Shown here: positions 8,716 to 16,540 of the stretch, one piece after another
How positions within the stretch are numbered: the stretch's first letter is position 1
Layout of the letters: the number at the start of each line of letters is the position of its first letter
Made by a program: the position numbers and the translations under genes
The notes under the pieces: model-generated
What the model was told of the DNA's origin: nothing
The model's database searches: none
What the model saw: the letters and a program-made list of their open reading frames with translations, nothing else
Origin: Labrys sp. WJW
GTDB lineage: Bacteria > Pseudomonadota > Alphaproteobacteria > Rhizobiales > Labraceae
Reading direction: 5' to 3'
DNA: 64,000 bases
NCBI RefSeq assembly: GCF_001676615.1
Contig: NZ_LYXZ01000017.1
Coordinates: forward strand, 1-64,000

Positions 8716-9707
8716 TCGGTATCGGCATCATCGGGGCCGGCCATTTCGGTGCGGTTCATGCCAGGGCGATTGCGGCGACGCGGGGCCTTCGTGTCGCGGC
8801 CATATGCCGGGAAGACGCCGCAGCCGCCCGGGTGTTCGCCCACGAACATGGCGGCAATGCCCACACCGATTGGCGCGCCTTGCTCGACGACCCCGCGGTC
8901 GACGCCGTCGTCATTGCCACCCCTCATCATCTCCACGCTGAAATGGCGGTGGCCGCGGCCCGGGCCGGCAAGCACATCCTCCTGGAAAAACCGATGGCAC
9001 CGACACTCGCCGAATGCGACGCCATCAATGCTGCCGCGCGACAGGCCGATATCCGGCTGATGGTCGGCCATGTCATGCATTTCGCCCGCCCCTGCCTCGT
9101 CGCCCGGGAGATCCTCGACGGCGGCACGCTCGGCCGGCCGGTGCTCGGCTCGAGCTGGATGATCAAATTGTGGATGGAAGCCAATCGGCGCCCCTGGCAT
9201 CTCTCCCATGCGACGGGCGGCGGCATGCTGATGACGGCCGGCATCCATGCCCTCGATCGCCTCGTCTGGCTGATGGGTGGTGAAGTCGCCGGGGTGAGCG
9301 CCCTCTCCGGCACCTGGTTCCACCAGCAGGAAGCCGATGACAGTGCCTTGATGCTGCTGCGCTTCACGGACGGGCGCATCGGCCAGGTCGCCAGCATCGG
9401 CTATCGCGACGGCGCCGTGAGCTTCGCCATGGACCTCGTCTGCGAGGGCGGCACCCTGCGCATCGATTTCGAAAACGGCGTTTCGATCGGGCGCAGCGGC
9501 AGCTGGACGCCGATCGCCCATTCCGCCGATCCGGACTGGATGCAGCGCGCGGTCGAGGCCGAATGGCGGGCCATGGCAGCCGCCATCGAGGCAAGCGCGC
9601 CGGTTCCCGTCGATGGACCCTATGCACGCCAGCTGATCGCCTGCCTCGATGCCGCTAGCCGAGCCAATGCCGAAAGGCGGGAGATCACGCTGGCCCGACC
9701 AGGCTGA
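8712..9707 (+). CDS. Gfo/Idh/MocA-family NAD(P)-dependent oxidoreductase
   Basis: A 331-residue protein with the glycine-rich nucleotide-binding start IGIIGAGHFGAVHARA, EKPMAPT around residue 95, and the GGGMLMTAGIHALDRL stretch that contains the catalytic histidine region of this family. It follows the preceding oxidoreductase with a four-base overlap, so the two are co-translated. They are only distantly alike, suggesting two successive or opposing redox steps (for example oxidation and re-reduction during epimerisation) rather than a recent duplication. Substrate not predictable from sequence. Confidence 0.9.
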   Translation: MIGIGIIGAGHFGAVHARAIAATRGLRVAAICREDAAAARVFAHEHGGNAHTDWRALLDDPAVDAVVIATPHHLHAEMAVAAARAGKHILLEKPMAPTLAECDAINAAARQADIRLMVGHVMHFARPCLVAREILDGGTLGRPVLGSSWMIKLWMEANRRPWHLSHATGGGMLMTAGIHALDRLVWLMGGEVAGVSALSGTWFHQQEADDSALMLLRFTDGRIGQVASIGYRDGAVSFAMDLVCEGGTLRIDFENGVSIGRSGSWTPIAHSADPDWMQRAVEAEWRAMAAAIEASAPVPVDGPYARQLIACLDAASRANAERREITLARPG

Positions 9708-9834
9708 AAAACGCGATAAAGAGCCGGCTATTCATCAGGCAGGCTATACGGCCTGTATGTTTTTACCCCGGTTATTGAGCAAGAGTGTTGGTTCTATGTA
9801 AGATGCCTTACCTTTGCTTTCCAAAGAGATTGTC

Positions 9835-10686
9835 ATGTCAGAAATTGCAAAGCCCGTCTGGTTCATCACCGGCTGCTCCACCGGCTTTGGCCGCGAACTG
9901 GCGCGCCACACGCTTTCGCTGGGCTATCCGACCGTCGTCACCGCCCGTAATCCCGCCCAACTCGAGGACTTCGTCATGGAGTTCGGCGATACGGCATTGG
10001 TGCTCAAGCTCGACGTGACGAAACAGGCCGATATCGATGCTGCCTTGGCCGTGGCGCTGGACCGGTTCGGCCGCATCGACGTCCTGGTGAACAATGCCGG
10101 CATCGGCTATTTCGGTTCGCTCGAAGAGAGTGACATGGCCGAAGTCCACAAGATGTTCGACATCAATGTCTGGGGCCTGACGGCGATGACGCGCGCGGTG
10201 CTGCCGGCAATGCGCCAGCAGCGTTCGGGCACCATCGTCAACATCTCCTCGATCGGCGGCCTGCGCGCCCCGCCCTCCGTCAGCTTCTACACCGCCACCA
10301 AATTCGCGGTCGAAGCCCTGTCGGAATCGCTGTCGCAGGAAGTCGCGCCCCTGGGCCTCAAGGTGCTGATCGTCGAACCCGGCCCGTTCCGGACCGACTG
10401 GGCGGGCCGTTCCGCCAACGAGGCACCGCAGACCATCGCGGCCTATCGCGAAACGGCGGGCGTTCGTCAGGGCCAGATCCGGGGCAATAGCGGCAAGCAG
10501 CCGGGCGATCCGGTTCGCGCCGCCCAGGCGATCGTCAAGGCCGTCGAGGCCGAGAATCCGCCCCTGCGGCTGCTGCTCGGCAAGGCAGCTCTCGAAGGCG
10601 CCCGCATCAAGCTGTCCCAGCTCGCACAGGACTTCGACGCCTGGGCGGCAGTGACCGAGGGTGCCGACTATCCTGAGGGGCAATAG
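9835..10686 (+). CDS. Short-chain dehydrogenase/reductase (classical SDR)
   Basis: A 283-residue cytoplasmic SDR. The cofactor motif TGCSTGFG is at residues 12-19, NNAG at 86-89, and the catalytic serine, Tyr152 and Lys156 are in ISSIGG and FYTATKF. The arginine after the glycine motif and the TARNP segment are compatible with NADP. ATG 9835 gives MSEIAKPVWFITG; an earlier TTG at 9814 adds seven residues and is less likely. It has its own 127-base upstream gap and ends before a hairpin shared with the convergent gene, so it looks monocistronic. Long-chain or steroid-type SDRs have similar C-termini, but no substrate can be named. Confidence 0.88.
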   Translation: MSEIAKPVWFITGCSTGFGRELARHTLSLGYPTVVTARNPAQLEDFVMEFGDTALVLKLDVTKQADIDAALAVALDRFGRIDVLVNNAGIGYFGSLEESDMAEVHKMFDINVWGLTAMTRAVLPAMRQQRSGTIVNISSIGGLRAPPSVSFYTATKFAVEALSESLSQEVAPLGLKVLIVEPGPFRTDWAGRSANEAPQTIAAYRETAGVRQGQIRGNSGKQPGDPVRAAQAIVKAVEAENPPLRLLLGKAALEGARIKLSQLAQDFDAWAAVTEGADYPEGQ

Positions 10687-10728
10687 GCGAAACGGTAGCG
10701 CCACGTTTCGCCGCCAGCCTTGAATGGC

Positions 10729-10757
10729 GAAGACGCGTCGAAGCCGGACGCGTCTTC
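10729..10757. terminator. Bidirectional terminator-like hairpin
   Basis: Arms GAAGACGCGTC (10729-10739) and GACGCGTCTTC (10747-10757) pair perfectly over 11 bp around a 7-base loop. It lies between convergent genes ending at 10686 and 10766. There is no strong U tract on either side. Confidence 0.6.
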
Positions 10758-10765
10758 TCGACGAT

Positions 10766-11260
10766 CTAGCGGTAGCGTGTCACGCATTGCATCAGCGCAC
10801 TCAGGGCCGACGACGTACCATTCAGGGTAACCGAGAAAGACTTGTTGCCGCGAGGCTGGAAATAGAGAACCCGACCGGCCCGGATCTCCTGGAAGAGCTG
10901 CGTGGAATCGGCCAGCGGAATCAGCAGCCGGGTCGGCGCCGTGGCTTTGGCGCCGCTGGCACGCGAACGGTAATTGTCGACCCAATAGGTCACATCGCCT
11001 CGCGAATCCCTGACCCAGTTCCAGTTGGGATTCTCGATGACCATGCCCCAGGCCGCTTCCCGCGTCAGCAGGAAATGCACCGCCGCGCCCCTCGAATACT
11101 TGCCGCTGGAAGCACAATATTCAAAGCGGCCATTGCTGGCATTGGCTTCGATCACCCATTGCCCCATGTCGTAACGGCCGATGACCTCGCTTCTCGCACT
11201 CCCGCCCGCGAGCAGAGCAATACTCGCCGCCGCCAAAGCGATACAACCTCTATGCTGCAT
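10766..11260 (-). CDS. Hypothetical secreted protein
   Basis: A 164-residue protein with an N-terminal signal peptide (MQHRGCIALAAASIALLAG, cleavage near SARS) and a small soluble domain. Two cysteines in the mature part (YCASSG and MQCVTRYR) could form a disulfide. The middle part, rich in Arg/Tyr/Trp, and the end with SFSVTLNGTSSAL faintly resemble invasion-associated locus B-type periplasmic proteins, but I do not consider this an identification. ATG 11260 is preferred over a GTG at 11281 because a purine-rich GAAGGGG lies upstream of it. It stands alone, convergent with the SDR gene. Function unknown. Confidence 0.65.
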   Translation of the reverse strand: MQHRGCIALAAASIALLAGGSARSEVIGRYDMGQWVIEANASNGRFEYCASSGKYSRGAAVHFLLTREAAWGMVIENPNWNWVRDSRGDVTYWVDNYRSRASGAKATAPTRLLIPLADSTQLFQEIRAGRVLYFQPRGNKSFSVTLNGTSSALSALMQCVTRYR

Positions 11261-11281
11261 GCCAGCCCCTTCCCCATTCAC

Positions 11282-11561
11282 GATTCAATCGAAATCATTG
11301 GAGGTCATTCGGGCATGTTGACATGCCGCGCAAATTGTCCTCGGCCCCTCGCAATGAAATACATAGCACGGCATTTATAGTTGCCGGGCGCCTTAATATA
11401 GATGCGACCTCAACTTGTGTTCCCTACGGAACTTTTTGCAAGCCGGCGGCGCCTCTCGAAGGATGCCCTCCTCCTGGAGGCAGGCCGCGATCCAACGGGG
11501 CCGGTTCTATTTCTCAGCCGACTCTGGTCCAAACACGACGAATCCTGCTATTGCGCCTGTC
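11282..11561. other. Intergenic region between divergent genes, no gene recognised
   Basis: About 280 bases separate the secreted-protein gene from maf. Short open frames cross it, but none has a ribosome-binding site or a recognisable product. A locally AT-rich stretch at 11345-11430 probably holds the divergent promoters; no convincing operator was seen. Confidence 0.5.
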
Positions 11562-12185
11562 ATGACTGAACGTCCCAAGCTCGTGCTCGCTTCCGCCAGC
11601 CCGCGCCGCCATGCCCTGCTCGAGCAGGCAGGCTGCGAACCGGATGCGTTGCTGCCCACCGATATCGATGAAACGCCCAGGCGCGGCGAGGCGGCGCGCA
11701 TGCTGGTGCAGCGCCTCGCCAGGGGCAAGCTCGAAACCGCCCTGACGACCCTTGCAAGCCGCTCCGATCTCGCCGGCGCCTATACGGTGTCGGCCGATAC
11801 GGTGGTGGCCTGCACCGGGCGCATCCTGCCCAAGGCCGAAACGCGCGAGGATGCCGAAGCCTGCCTCAGCCTGCTGTCGGGCCGCAGCCATATCGTGATG
11901 ACGGGCGTCGCCGTCGCCGATCCGCACGGCACCATCCGGACCCGGCTGGTGGAAACGCGAGTACGCTTCAAGCATCTGTCGCTAGACGAACTCAATGCCT
12001 ATCTCGACTCCAACGAATGGCACGGCAAGGCGGGCGGATACGCCATCCAGGGCCTGGCCGGTGTATTCGTGCTGCGACTCGTCGGGTCCTACACCAATGT
12101 CGTCGGCCTGCCGCTCTACGAGACGGTGAGCCTGCTCGAAGGCGCAGGCTTCCCGGTTCGCGGCACCTGGAGGGACGAGATATGA
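11562..12185 (+). CDS. maf: Maf-like nucleoside triphosphate pyrophosphatase
   Basis: A 207-residue Maf/YhdE/YceF-family protein, which hydrolyses non-canonical or specific NTPs (often dTTP, UTP or modified pyrimidine nucleotides) to the monophosphate, a housecleaning role in the cytoplasm. The hallmark LASASPRRHALLEQAG is at residues 8-23, the acidic SADTVV lies near residue 73 and the late GKAGGYAIQG segment is conserved. The in-frame upstream extension to 11415 lacks family similarity, so ATG 11562 is used. The stop overlaps the yacG start as ATGA; a maf-yacG pair is the usual order in Hyphomicrobiales. Confidence 0.93.
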   Translation: MTERPKLVLASASPRRHALLEQAGCEPDALLPTDIDETPRRGEAARMLVQRLARGKLETALTTLASRSDLAGAYTVSADTVVACTGRILPKAETREDAEACLSLLSGRSHIVMTGVAVADPHGTIRTRLVETRVRFKHLSLDELNAYLDSNEWHGKAGGYAIQGLAGVFVLRLVGSYTNVVGLPLYETVSLLEGAGFPVRGTWRDEI

Positions 12186-12397
12186 GCGACCCCGTACCTA
12201 CCCCCCTGGTCAAGCGCAAATGCCCGATCTGCGGCAAGCCCAGTGTCGAGGCCAGCAAGCCCTTCTGCTCCAAGCGCTGCGCCGACATCGATCTGTCGCG
12301 CTGGCTGAAGGGCGTTTATGCCATTCCCGGCGAAGAAGCCGACCAGATCGATCCCGATAACCGGGATGATTATCCGAAGACAGAGCGTGACCGATGA
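12182..12397 (+). CDS. yacG: YacG zinc-finger protein (DNA gyrase inhibitor family)
   Basis: A 71-residue protein with the four zinc-binding cysteines CPICG (two) and FCSKRC (two) in the first half, followed by the conserved DLSRWLKGVY and a short acidic tail. In Escherichia coli the homologue binds GyrB and inhibits DNA gyrase. It overlaps maf at its start and the Ldh-family gene at its end, both as ATGA. Length and motif match the family, so the call is secure although gyrase inhibition has not been shown for this group. Confidence 0.93.
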   Translation: MSDPVPTPLVKRKCPICGKPSVEASKPFCSKRCADIDLSRWLKGVYAIPGEEADQIDPDNRDDYPKTERDR

Positions 12398-13464
12398 GCG
12401 AACCGCAGCGTTATACGAGTAGCAGCCTCGAAGCCTTTCTCGAATCCGCCCTCCTGGCCGGTGGGGCCGATGCGCCCTCGGCACAGGCCGCTACCCGCGC
12501 CATGATGCATGCCTCGCGCCTAGGCGTGGACAGCCATGGCGTCCGGCTGCTGCCCTATTACCTCTCGGTGCTGGCCAGTGGCGAGATCAACGGCCATCCC
12601 CAACTCGAAGTGCAGCGCGGCGAAGGCGCCACCGCCGTTCTCGATGCCGATGGTGCCATCGGACACCTGGCCTGCTACCGGGCCATGGAAGTGGCCGTCG
12701 ATATCGCCAGGACGCAGGGCATCGGCGCGGTCACCATCCGGCGTTCCTCCCATATGGGCGCCGCCGGCGCCTATCCGATGTGGGCGGCCGAGCAGGGCTT
12801 CATCGGCCTGCTCACCGCCAATTCCGACGCGGCCGTGCGGCTGTTCGACGGGCGCGACGCCTTCCACGGCACCAGCCCGATCGCCATCGGCGCACCGGTG
12901 CCGGGCCAGCGCCCCTGGCTGATGGACATGGCGACCAGCGCAATTCCGCAAAACCGCGTGCTGCTCTATCGTTCGCTCGGCCTCACTCTGCCGCGAGGCG
13001 TGGCCGTGGACGAGAAGGGCGTCGACACCACCGATCCGGAAGCTGCCCGCGTGCTCTCGCCGGTGGGCGGCGAGCAGGGCTTCAAGGGCGCGGCGCTCGC
13101 CGGGCTGGTGGAGATCCTGTCTGCCCCCCTCACCGGCATGGCGCTCTCCACCGAACTGGTGCCGATGTATGGCCAGCCTTCGACCGGCGCCCCGCGCGAC
13201 ATGGGCGGCTTTGCCCTCGCCATCAACCCCTCGGCCTTCATCGCCCCCGAGATCTACGGTGCGATCATGACGCGCTATCTCGCCAATATCCGCGCCGCCG
13301 TGCCGGCCGAAGGCGCGACCGGCAAGCCGATGGCGCCGGGCGACCGCGAATGGGCGGTAGAGGAAGAGCGGGCACGCAACGGCGTGCCCGTCGACCCGGT
13401 CAGCGAAGAGGCTTTCGTCGAACTCGGCAGCAAATATGGGCTGACTTTGCCGCAGAAGGCGTGA
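12394..13464 (+). CDS. Ldh-family (malate/L-lactate/ureidoglycolate dehydrogenase type) oxidoreductase
   Basis: A 356-residue NAD(P)-dependent 2-hydroxyacid or imino-acid dehydrogenase of the LDH2/MDH2 (YlbC/AllD/DpkA) family. Characteristic segments are SRLGVDSHGVRLLPYY near residue 45, with the conserved histidine, TIRRSSHMGAAGAYP near 117 with the second histidine, and the DMATSA turn near 175. Relatives oxidise malate, sulfolactate or ureidoglycolate, or reduce piperideine-2-carboxylate. The four-base overlap with yacG makes it the third gene of the maf operon, an unusual location for a metabolic enzyme. Its substrate is not evident from the context. Confidence 0.88.
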   Translation: MSEPQRYTSSSLEAFLESALLAGGADAPSAQAATRAMMHASRLGVDSHGVRLLPYYLSVLASGEINGHPQLEVQRGEGATAVLDADGAIGHLACYRAMEVAVDIARTQGIGAVTIRRSSHMGAAGAYPMWAAEQGFIGLLTANSDAAVRLFDGRDAFHGTSPIAIGAPVPGQRPWLMDMATSAIPQNRVLLYRSLGLTLPRGVAVDEKGVDTTDPEAARVLSPVGGEQGFKGAALAGLVEILSAPLTGMALSTELVPMYGQPSTGAPRDMGGFALAINPSAFIAPEIYGAIMTRYLANIRAAVPAEGATGKPMAPGDREWAVEEERARNGVPVDPVSEEAFVELGSKYGLTLPQKA

Positions 13465-13467
13465 GGC

Positions 13468-13518
13468 GGAGCGCGGACATCTCAGCGACATGCCTGCATG
13501 TCGCTGAGATGTCTGCGC
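13468..13518. repeat. REP-like inverted repeat (GGAGCGCGGACAT family)
   Basis: Arms 13471-13492 and 13497-13518 pair over 22 bases with a single mismatch around a CCTG loop. The start, GGAGCGCGGACATC, recurs in the element at 20755-20828, so this is a dispersed palindromic repeat. Placed just after the stop of the Ldh-family gene, it may also end transcription. Confidence 0.7.
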
Positions 13519-13531
13519 TCCAAGGAAGGGC

Positions 13532-13574
13532 TTGACTCCTGTACCGATCGGTCCATGATGGAACGATCGGTACA
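13532..13574 (+). promoter_or_regulatory. Promoter with overlapping TetR-type operator
   Basis: A -35 TTGACT (13532-13537) and -10-like CATGAT (13554-13559, 16-base spacer) are covered by a 35-base near-perfect dyad (13540-13574) with outer arms TGTACCGATCG and CGATCGGTACA. It lies 14 bases before the first gene of a two-gene unit whose second gene encodes a TetR protein, which points to autorepression. Confidence 0.7.
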
Positions 13575-13588
13575 AAGAGGATGTCGTC

Positions 13589-14062
13589 ATGCCCGAACAA
13601 CGCCCGCCGCTTCCCCCCTTCACCCGTGAAGCCGCGATCCAGAAGATCCGTGCCGCCGAGGATGGCTGGAACAGCTGCAATCCCGAGCGCGTTTCGCTCG
13701 CCTACACGCCAGACAGCCGCTGGCGGAACCGCTCGGAGTTCCTCAGGGGGCGGCCCGAGATCGTGGCCTTCCTCACCCGCAAATGGCAGCGCGAGCAGGA
13801 TTATCGCCTGATCAAGGAATTGTGGGCCTATGGCGACAACCGCATCGGCGTGCGCTTTGCCTATGAGTGGCACGACGCCGAGGGCAACTGGTTCCGCTCC
13901 TATGGCAACGAGAACTGGGAGTTCGATGAGAACGGCCTGATGGCCGTGCGCCACGCCTCCATCAACGACCTGCCGATCGCCGAGAGCGAGCGCAAGTTCC
14001 ACTGGGATCGCTCCGCTCCCCGCCCCGCCGACCACCCGGGTCTCAACGATCTCGGCCTTTAG
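13589..14062 (+). CDS. DUF1348 (SnoaL/NTF2-like) family protein
   Basis: A 157-residue cytoplasmic protein of the NTF2-like fold. It has the DUF1348 signatures [29 protein letters not shown] and [20 protein letters not shown], and ends with the [16 protein letters not shown] tail common in this family. The biochemical role of DUF1348 is not established; members are often repressed by a linked TetR regulator, as here, and are thought to act in small-molecule turnover or stress. The gene directly abuts the TetR gene with no gap and is preceded by the palindromic operator. Confidence 0.88.
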   Translation: MPEQRPPLPPFTREAAIQKIRAAEDGWNSCNPERVSLAYTPDSRWRNRSEFLRGRPEIVAFLTRKWQREQDYRLIKELWAYGDNRIGVRFAYEWHDAEGNWFRSYGNENWEFDENGLMAVRHASINDLPIAESERKFHWDRSAPRPADHPGLNDLGL

Positions 14063-14620
14063 ATGAAGACAATTCGCGAGCGCGCCGACATCATCCCGGC
14101 TCTCACCGAGGTCTTCCGCAGCCATGGCTATGAGGGCGCTAGCCTCGCCCTCATCGGCCAGCGGACGGGCTTGGGTAAGGGCAGTCTCTACAACTTCTTC
14201 CCGGGCGGGAAGGAGGAGATGGCGGCTGCCGTGCTCGATCATATCGACGGCTGGTTCCGCAGCCATGTCTTCGAACCGCTGCGCGCCACGACGGATCCGG
14301 CTGCCGCGATCTCTGCCATGTTCGAGGCGACGGACCGCTATTTCCACTCGGGCGGGCGGGTCTGCATCGTCGGCGTGTTCGCCCTGTCGGATGTGCGCGA
14401 CCGTTTTGCCGACGCCATCAACGCCTATTTCGCCGAATGGCGCGACGCCCTGGCGGGGGCACTGCGGCGCCTCGGCAAGGCGCCTGATCTCGCCGACGCA
14501 CTTGCCGAGGATATCGTCGCCGGCATCCAGGGTGCGCTGGTCACGGCACGCGCCCTCGGCGATCCCTCCCTGTTCGGCCGGCGGATGGCGCGGCTGAAGG
14601 CGCTCATCCCCCTGGCCTGA
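14063..14620 (+). CDS. TetR-family transcriptional repressor
   Basis: A 185-residue regulator. The N-terminal helix-turn-helix spans about residues 8-55, with GASLALIGQRTGLGKGSLYNFF as core; the helical C-terminal domain resembles the YxaF/LmrA type, with CIVGVFAL near 95-102. Its ATG follows the DUF1348 stop codon without a gap, so both are on one mRNA. The dyad at 13540-13574 is its most likely binding site, giving a small self-limiting unit induced by an unknown ligand. It converges on the Lrp-type gene with only nine bases between them. Confidence 0.9.
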   Translation: MKTIRERADIIPALTEVFRSHGYEGASLALIGQRTGLGKGSLYNFFPGGKEEMAAAVLDHIDGWFRSHVFEPLRATTDPAAAISAMFEATDRYFHSGGRVCIVGVFALSDVRDRFADAINAYFAEWRDALAGALRRLGKAPDLADALAEDIVAGIQGALVTARALGDPSLFGRRMARLKALIPLA

Positions 14621-14629
14621 GGCCTGCCG

Positions 14630-15094
14630 TCAGGCATTGGTGAGCGGCAGCACCGTGGTGTCCTTGAACATCTCCATCGAGATGTAGGAGGAGATGTCGT
14701 TGAACTGCAGCTTGGCCACCAGCTTCTTGTAGACCAGGTCGAGGCTCTCTACATCGGGCAGCACGATCTTGAGCAGATAGTCGATATCCCCGGTGAGCCG
14801 ATGCATCTCGACGATCTCCGGCGTATCGGCGACGAGAGCCCGAAAGCGCTCCAGCCAGTCGAGCGAATGGTTCGCGGTGCGGATCATGACATAGACGGTG
14901 GTCGGCACTCCCACTTTCCTGCGGTCGAGCAGGGCCGCGCGCCGGAGGATGTAGCCCTCCTCCTCCAGCCGCTTGATGCGCCGCCAGCAGGCCGAAGGCG
15001 ACAAATGGGTCTTCTCGGCGAGATCGGCGAGCGGATGATCCGCCTGAAGCTGGAGCATTGCCAGGATCTGCTTGTCGCGCTGATCGAGCTTCAT
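14630..15094 (-). CDS. Lrp/AsnC-family regulator, DecR/CyuR-like
   Basis: A 154-residue feast/famine regulator: an N-terminal helix-turn-helix (LDQRDKQILAML, then LSPSACWRRIKRLEEEGYI at about residues 30-48) and a C-terminal RAM domain. The pattern HSLDWLERF, GDIDYLLKI and SSYISMEMFKDTTVLPL resembles the cysteine-responsive regulator DecR/CyuR of enterobacteria more than global Lrp. It diverges from the racemase-ATC hydrolase-carbamoylase operon, whose proposed product is cysteine, which fits that resemblance. ATG 15094 matches the family start; ATG 15109 would add five residues. Confidence 0.88.
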   Translation of the reverse strand: MKLDQRDKQILAMLQLQADHPLADLAEKTHLSPSACWRRIKRLEEEGYILRRAALLDRRKVGVPTTVYVMIRTANHSLDWLERFRALVADTPEIVEMHRLTGDIDYLLKIVLPDVESLDLVYKKLVAKLQFNDISSYISMEMFKDTTVLPLTNA

Positions 15095-15121
15095 GATTTC
15101 TCTGCGCATCCATCTTTATCG

Positions 15122-15166
15122 CGCAAGATTTTTGCGTATGTATGAAAATATCGCAATATTTTTGTT
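15122..15166. promoter_or_regulatory. Tandem Lrp-type binding sites in divergent promoter region
   Basis: Two 15-base sites, CGCAAGATTTTTGCG (15122-15136, a perfect 5-5-5 dyad) and CGCAATATTTTTGTT (15152-15166, a degenerate copy), have centres exactly 30 bases apart. The stretch is strikingly AT-rich for this genome and lies between the Lrp-type gene and the divergent operon. Spacing near three helical turns suits cooperative binding by an octameric Lrp-family protein. Confidence 0.65.
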
Positions 15167-15264
15167 AAAATAGCAGCCACGGCGCCCAAACAATGCAATC
15201 TATTTTCGCGGGTTTCGAGGCATTATTCCGACATGGAAACCAAGCCCTGGGACGGGAGATGGAC

Positions 15265-15984
15265 ATGCGGAAAATCGGCCTGATCGGCGGCATGAGCTTC
15301 GAGAGCTCGGCGATTTATTACAAGCTGATCAACGAGGCAGTGCGCGCCCGGCGCGGCGAGTTGCATTCGGCCGAGGTCATGCTGCATTCGGTGAATTTCC
15401 AGGACATCGTCGACATGCAGAAGGCCGGGCACTGGGATGCGGCCGCCGAACGGCTGGCGAGCGTGGCGCGCGATCTCCAGAATGCCGGTGCCGGCTGTGT
15501 GCTGATCTGCACCAACACCATGCATCTGGTCGCCGATCCGGTGCAGGCGGCGATCGCCTGCCCGCTGATCGACATCATCGACGAAACCGCCAAGGCGCTG
15601 ACGGCGGCCGGCCGCAGCCGCCCTCTCCTGCTCGCCACCCGTTACACCATGGAACACGGCTTCTATGCCGAGCGCATGCGCGAGCACGGCATCGAGGTGA
15701 TGGTGCCCGATGCCGGCGGCCGGAGCGTGGTGCACGACATCATCTTCTCCGAGCTTTGCGCCGGACGGGTCGAGGAAGCCTCGCGCCGCAAGCTGGAAGC
15801 CCTGATCGAGCAGGCCAAGGCTGCCGGTGCCGACAGCGTCATCCTTGGCTGCACCGAGATCTGCCTGATCCTCTCCCCCGATGGCCTGACCCTGCCCGGC
15901 TTCGACTCCACGGCGATCCACGCGGCAGCCGCCGTCGATTTTTCGCTTGCCTCCGGCCCGGACGCTGCCCAACTGGCAGCATGA
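15265..15984 (+). CDS. Aspartate/glutamate racemase-family protein, candidate ATC racemase
   Basis: A 239-residue two-domain racemase of the YgeA type. The two catalytic cysteines are Cys82 in ICTNTMH and Cys196 in LGCTEIC; the start MRKIGLIGGMSFESS is typical. Such enzymes invert the alpha carbon of Asp, Glu or related compounds without cofactor. ATG 15265 is six bases after GGGAG; earlier in-frame starts (15193, 15259) lack good spacing. The next two genes encode an ATC hydrolase and a carbamoylase acting on L-forms, so this protein is a good candidate for converting D-2-amino-thiazoline-4-carboxylate to the L isomer. That role is inferred from context; a plain amino-acid racemase is the alternative. 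Confidence 0.87.
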   Translation: MRKIGLIGGMSFESSAIYYKLINEAVRARRGELHSAEVMLHSVNFQDIVDMQKAGHWDAAAERLASVARDLQNAGAGCVLICTNTMHLVADPVQAAIACPLIDIIDETAKALTAAGRSRPLLLATRYTMEHGFYAERMREHGIEVMVPDAGGRSVVHDIIFSELCAGRVEEASRRKLEALIEQAKAAGADSVILGCTEICLILSPDGLTLPGFDSTAIHAAAAVDFSLASGPDAAQLAA

Positions 15985-16009
15985 TCGATCAGCGAGCAGG
16001 AGGCAGACC

Positions 16010-16540
16010 ATGAGCCAGGCAGGAGAGTCCGGCCGGGAAGACAATGCAAAGGCGGTCATGGAGGGCGAGATCGGCATTCTCGCCCGCCGCCGGATCGAAG
16101 CCGGCATCATCGCCCCCATCTACGAGGAAATGCGCGAGCGCCTCGGCGAGGAGGTGGCGCAATCGATCCTGGATTCCGCCATTCGCAAGGCCGCCATCGC
16201 GGCCGGGCGCAGCTTTGCCGCCAAGACCCCGGGTGGCACCGATTTGCGCAGCTTCCAGGATCTGCAGGCGCTGTGGACCCAGGACGACGCGCTGGTGATC
16301 GAAGTGGTCAAGGCCACCGACACCGAGTTCGACTACAACGTCCATCGCTGCCGCTATGCCGAGACCTACAAGGAAATGGGGCTGGGCAAGATCGGGCACC
16401 TCTTGTCCTGCAACCGCGACGGGGTGTTCTGCACCGGCTATGATCCGCGCATCACGCTGGAGCGTACGCAGACCATCATGGACGGTTCCAGCCACTGCAA
16501 TTTCCGCTACAAGCTGCAAGAAACCGCCAAGGCGGAATGA
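16010..16540 (+). CDS. L-2-amino-thiazoline-4-carboxylic acid (ATC) hydrolase family protein
   Basis: A 176-residue protein of the ATC hydrolase family. In Pseudomonas the L-ATC hydrolase opens the thiazoline ring of L-ATC to N-carbamoyl-L-cysteine, the first step of the route used to make L-cysteine. Recognised by an N-terminal helical region and a C-terminal core with FDYNVHRCRYAETYKEMG, LLSCNRDG and TIMDGSSHCNFRY, whose cysteines and histidine may be catalytic. AGGAGG precedes the ATG by six bases. The stop overlaps the M20 carbamoylase start as ATGA, matching the pairing of hydrolase and N-carbamoyl-L-cysteine amidohydrolase known from Pseudomonas. Some family members may act on other substrates, so the exact reaction is probable, not certain. 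Confidence 0.82.
   Translation: MSQAGESGREDNAKAVMEGEIGILARRRIEAGIIAPIYEEMRERLGEEVAQSILDSAIRKAAIAAGRSFAAKTPGGTDLRSFQDLQALWTQDDALVIEVVKATDTEFDYNVHRCRYAETYKEMGLGKIGHLLSCNRDGVFCTGYDPRITLERTQTIMDGSSHCNFRYKLQETAKAE

Noticed and set aside
12398..13588. A possible tRNA gene downstream of yacG, as found in some relatives.
   Set aside because: The dehydrogenase gene follows directly with a four-base overlap; no cloverleaf was seen in the following gap.
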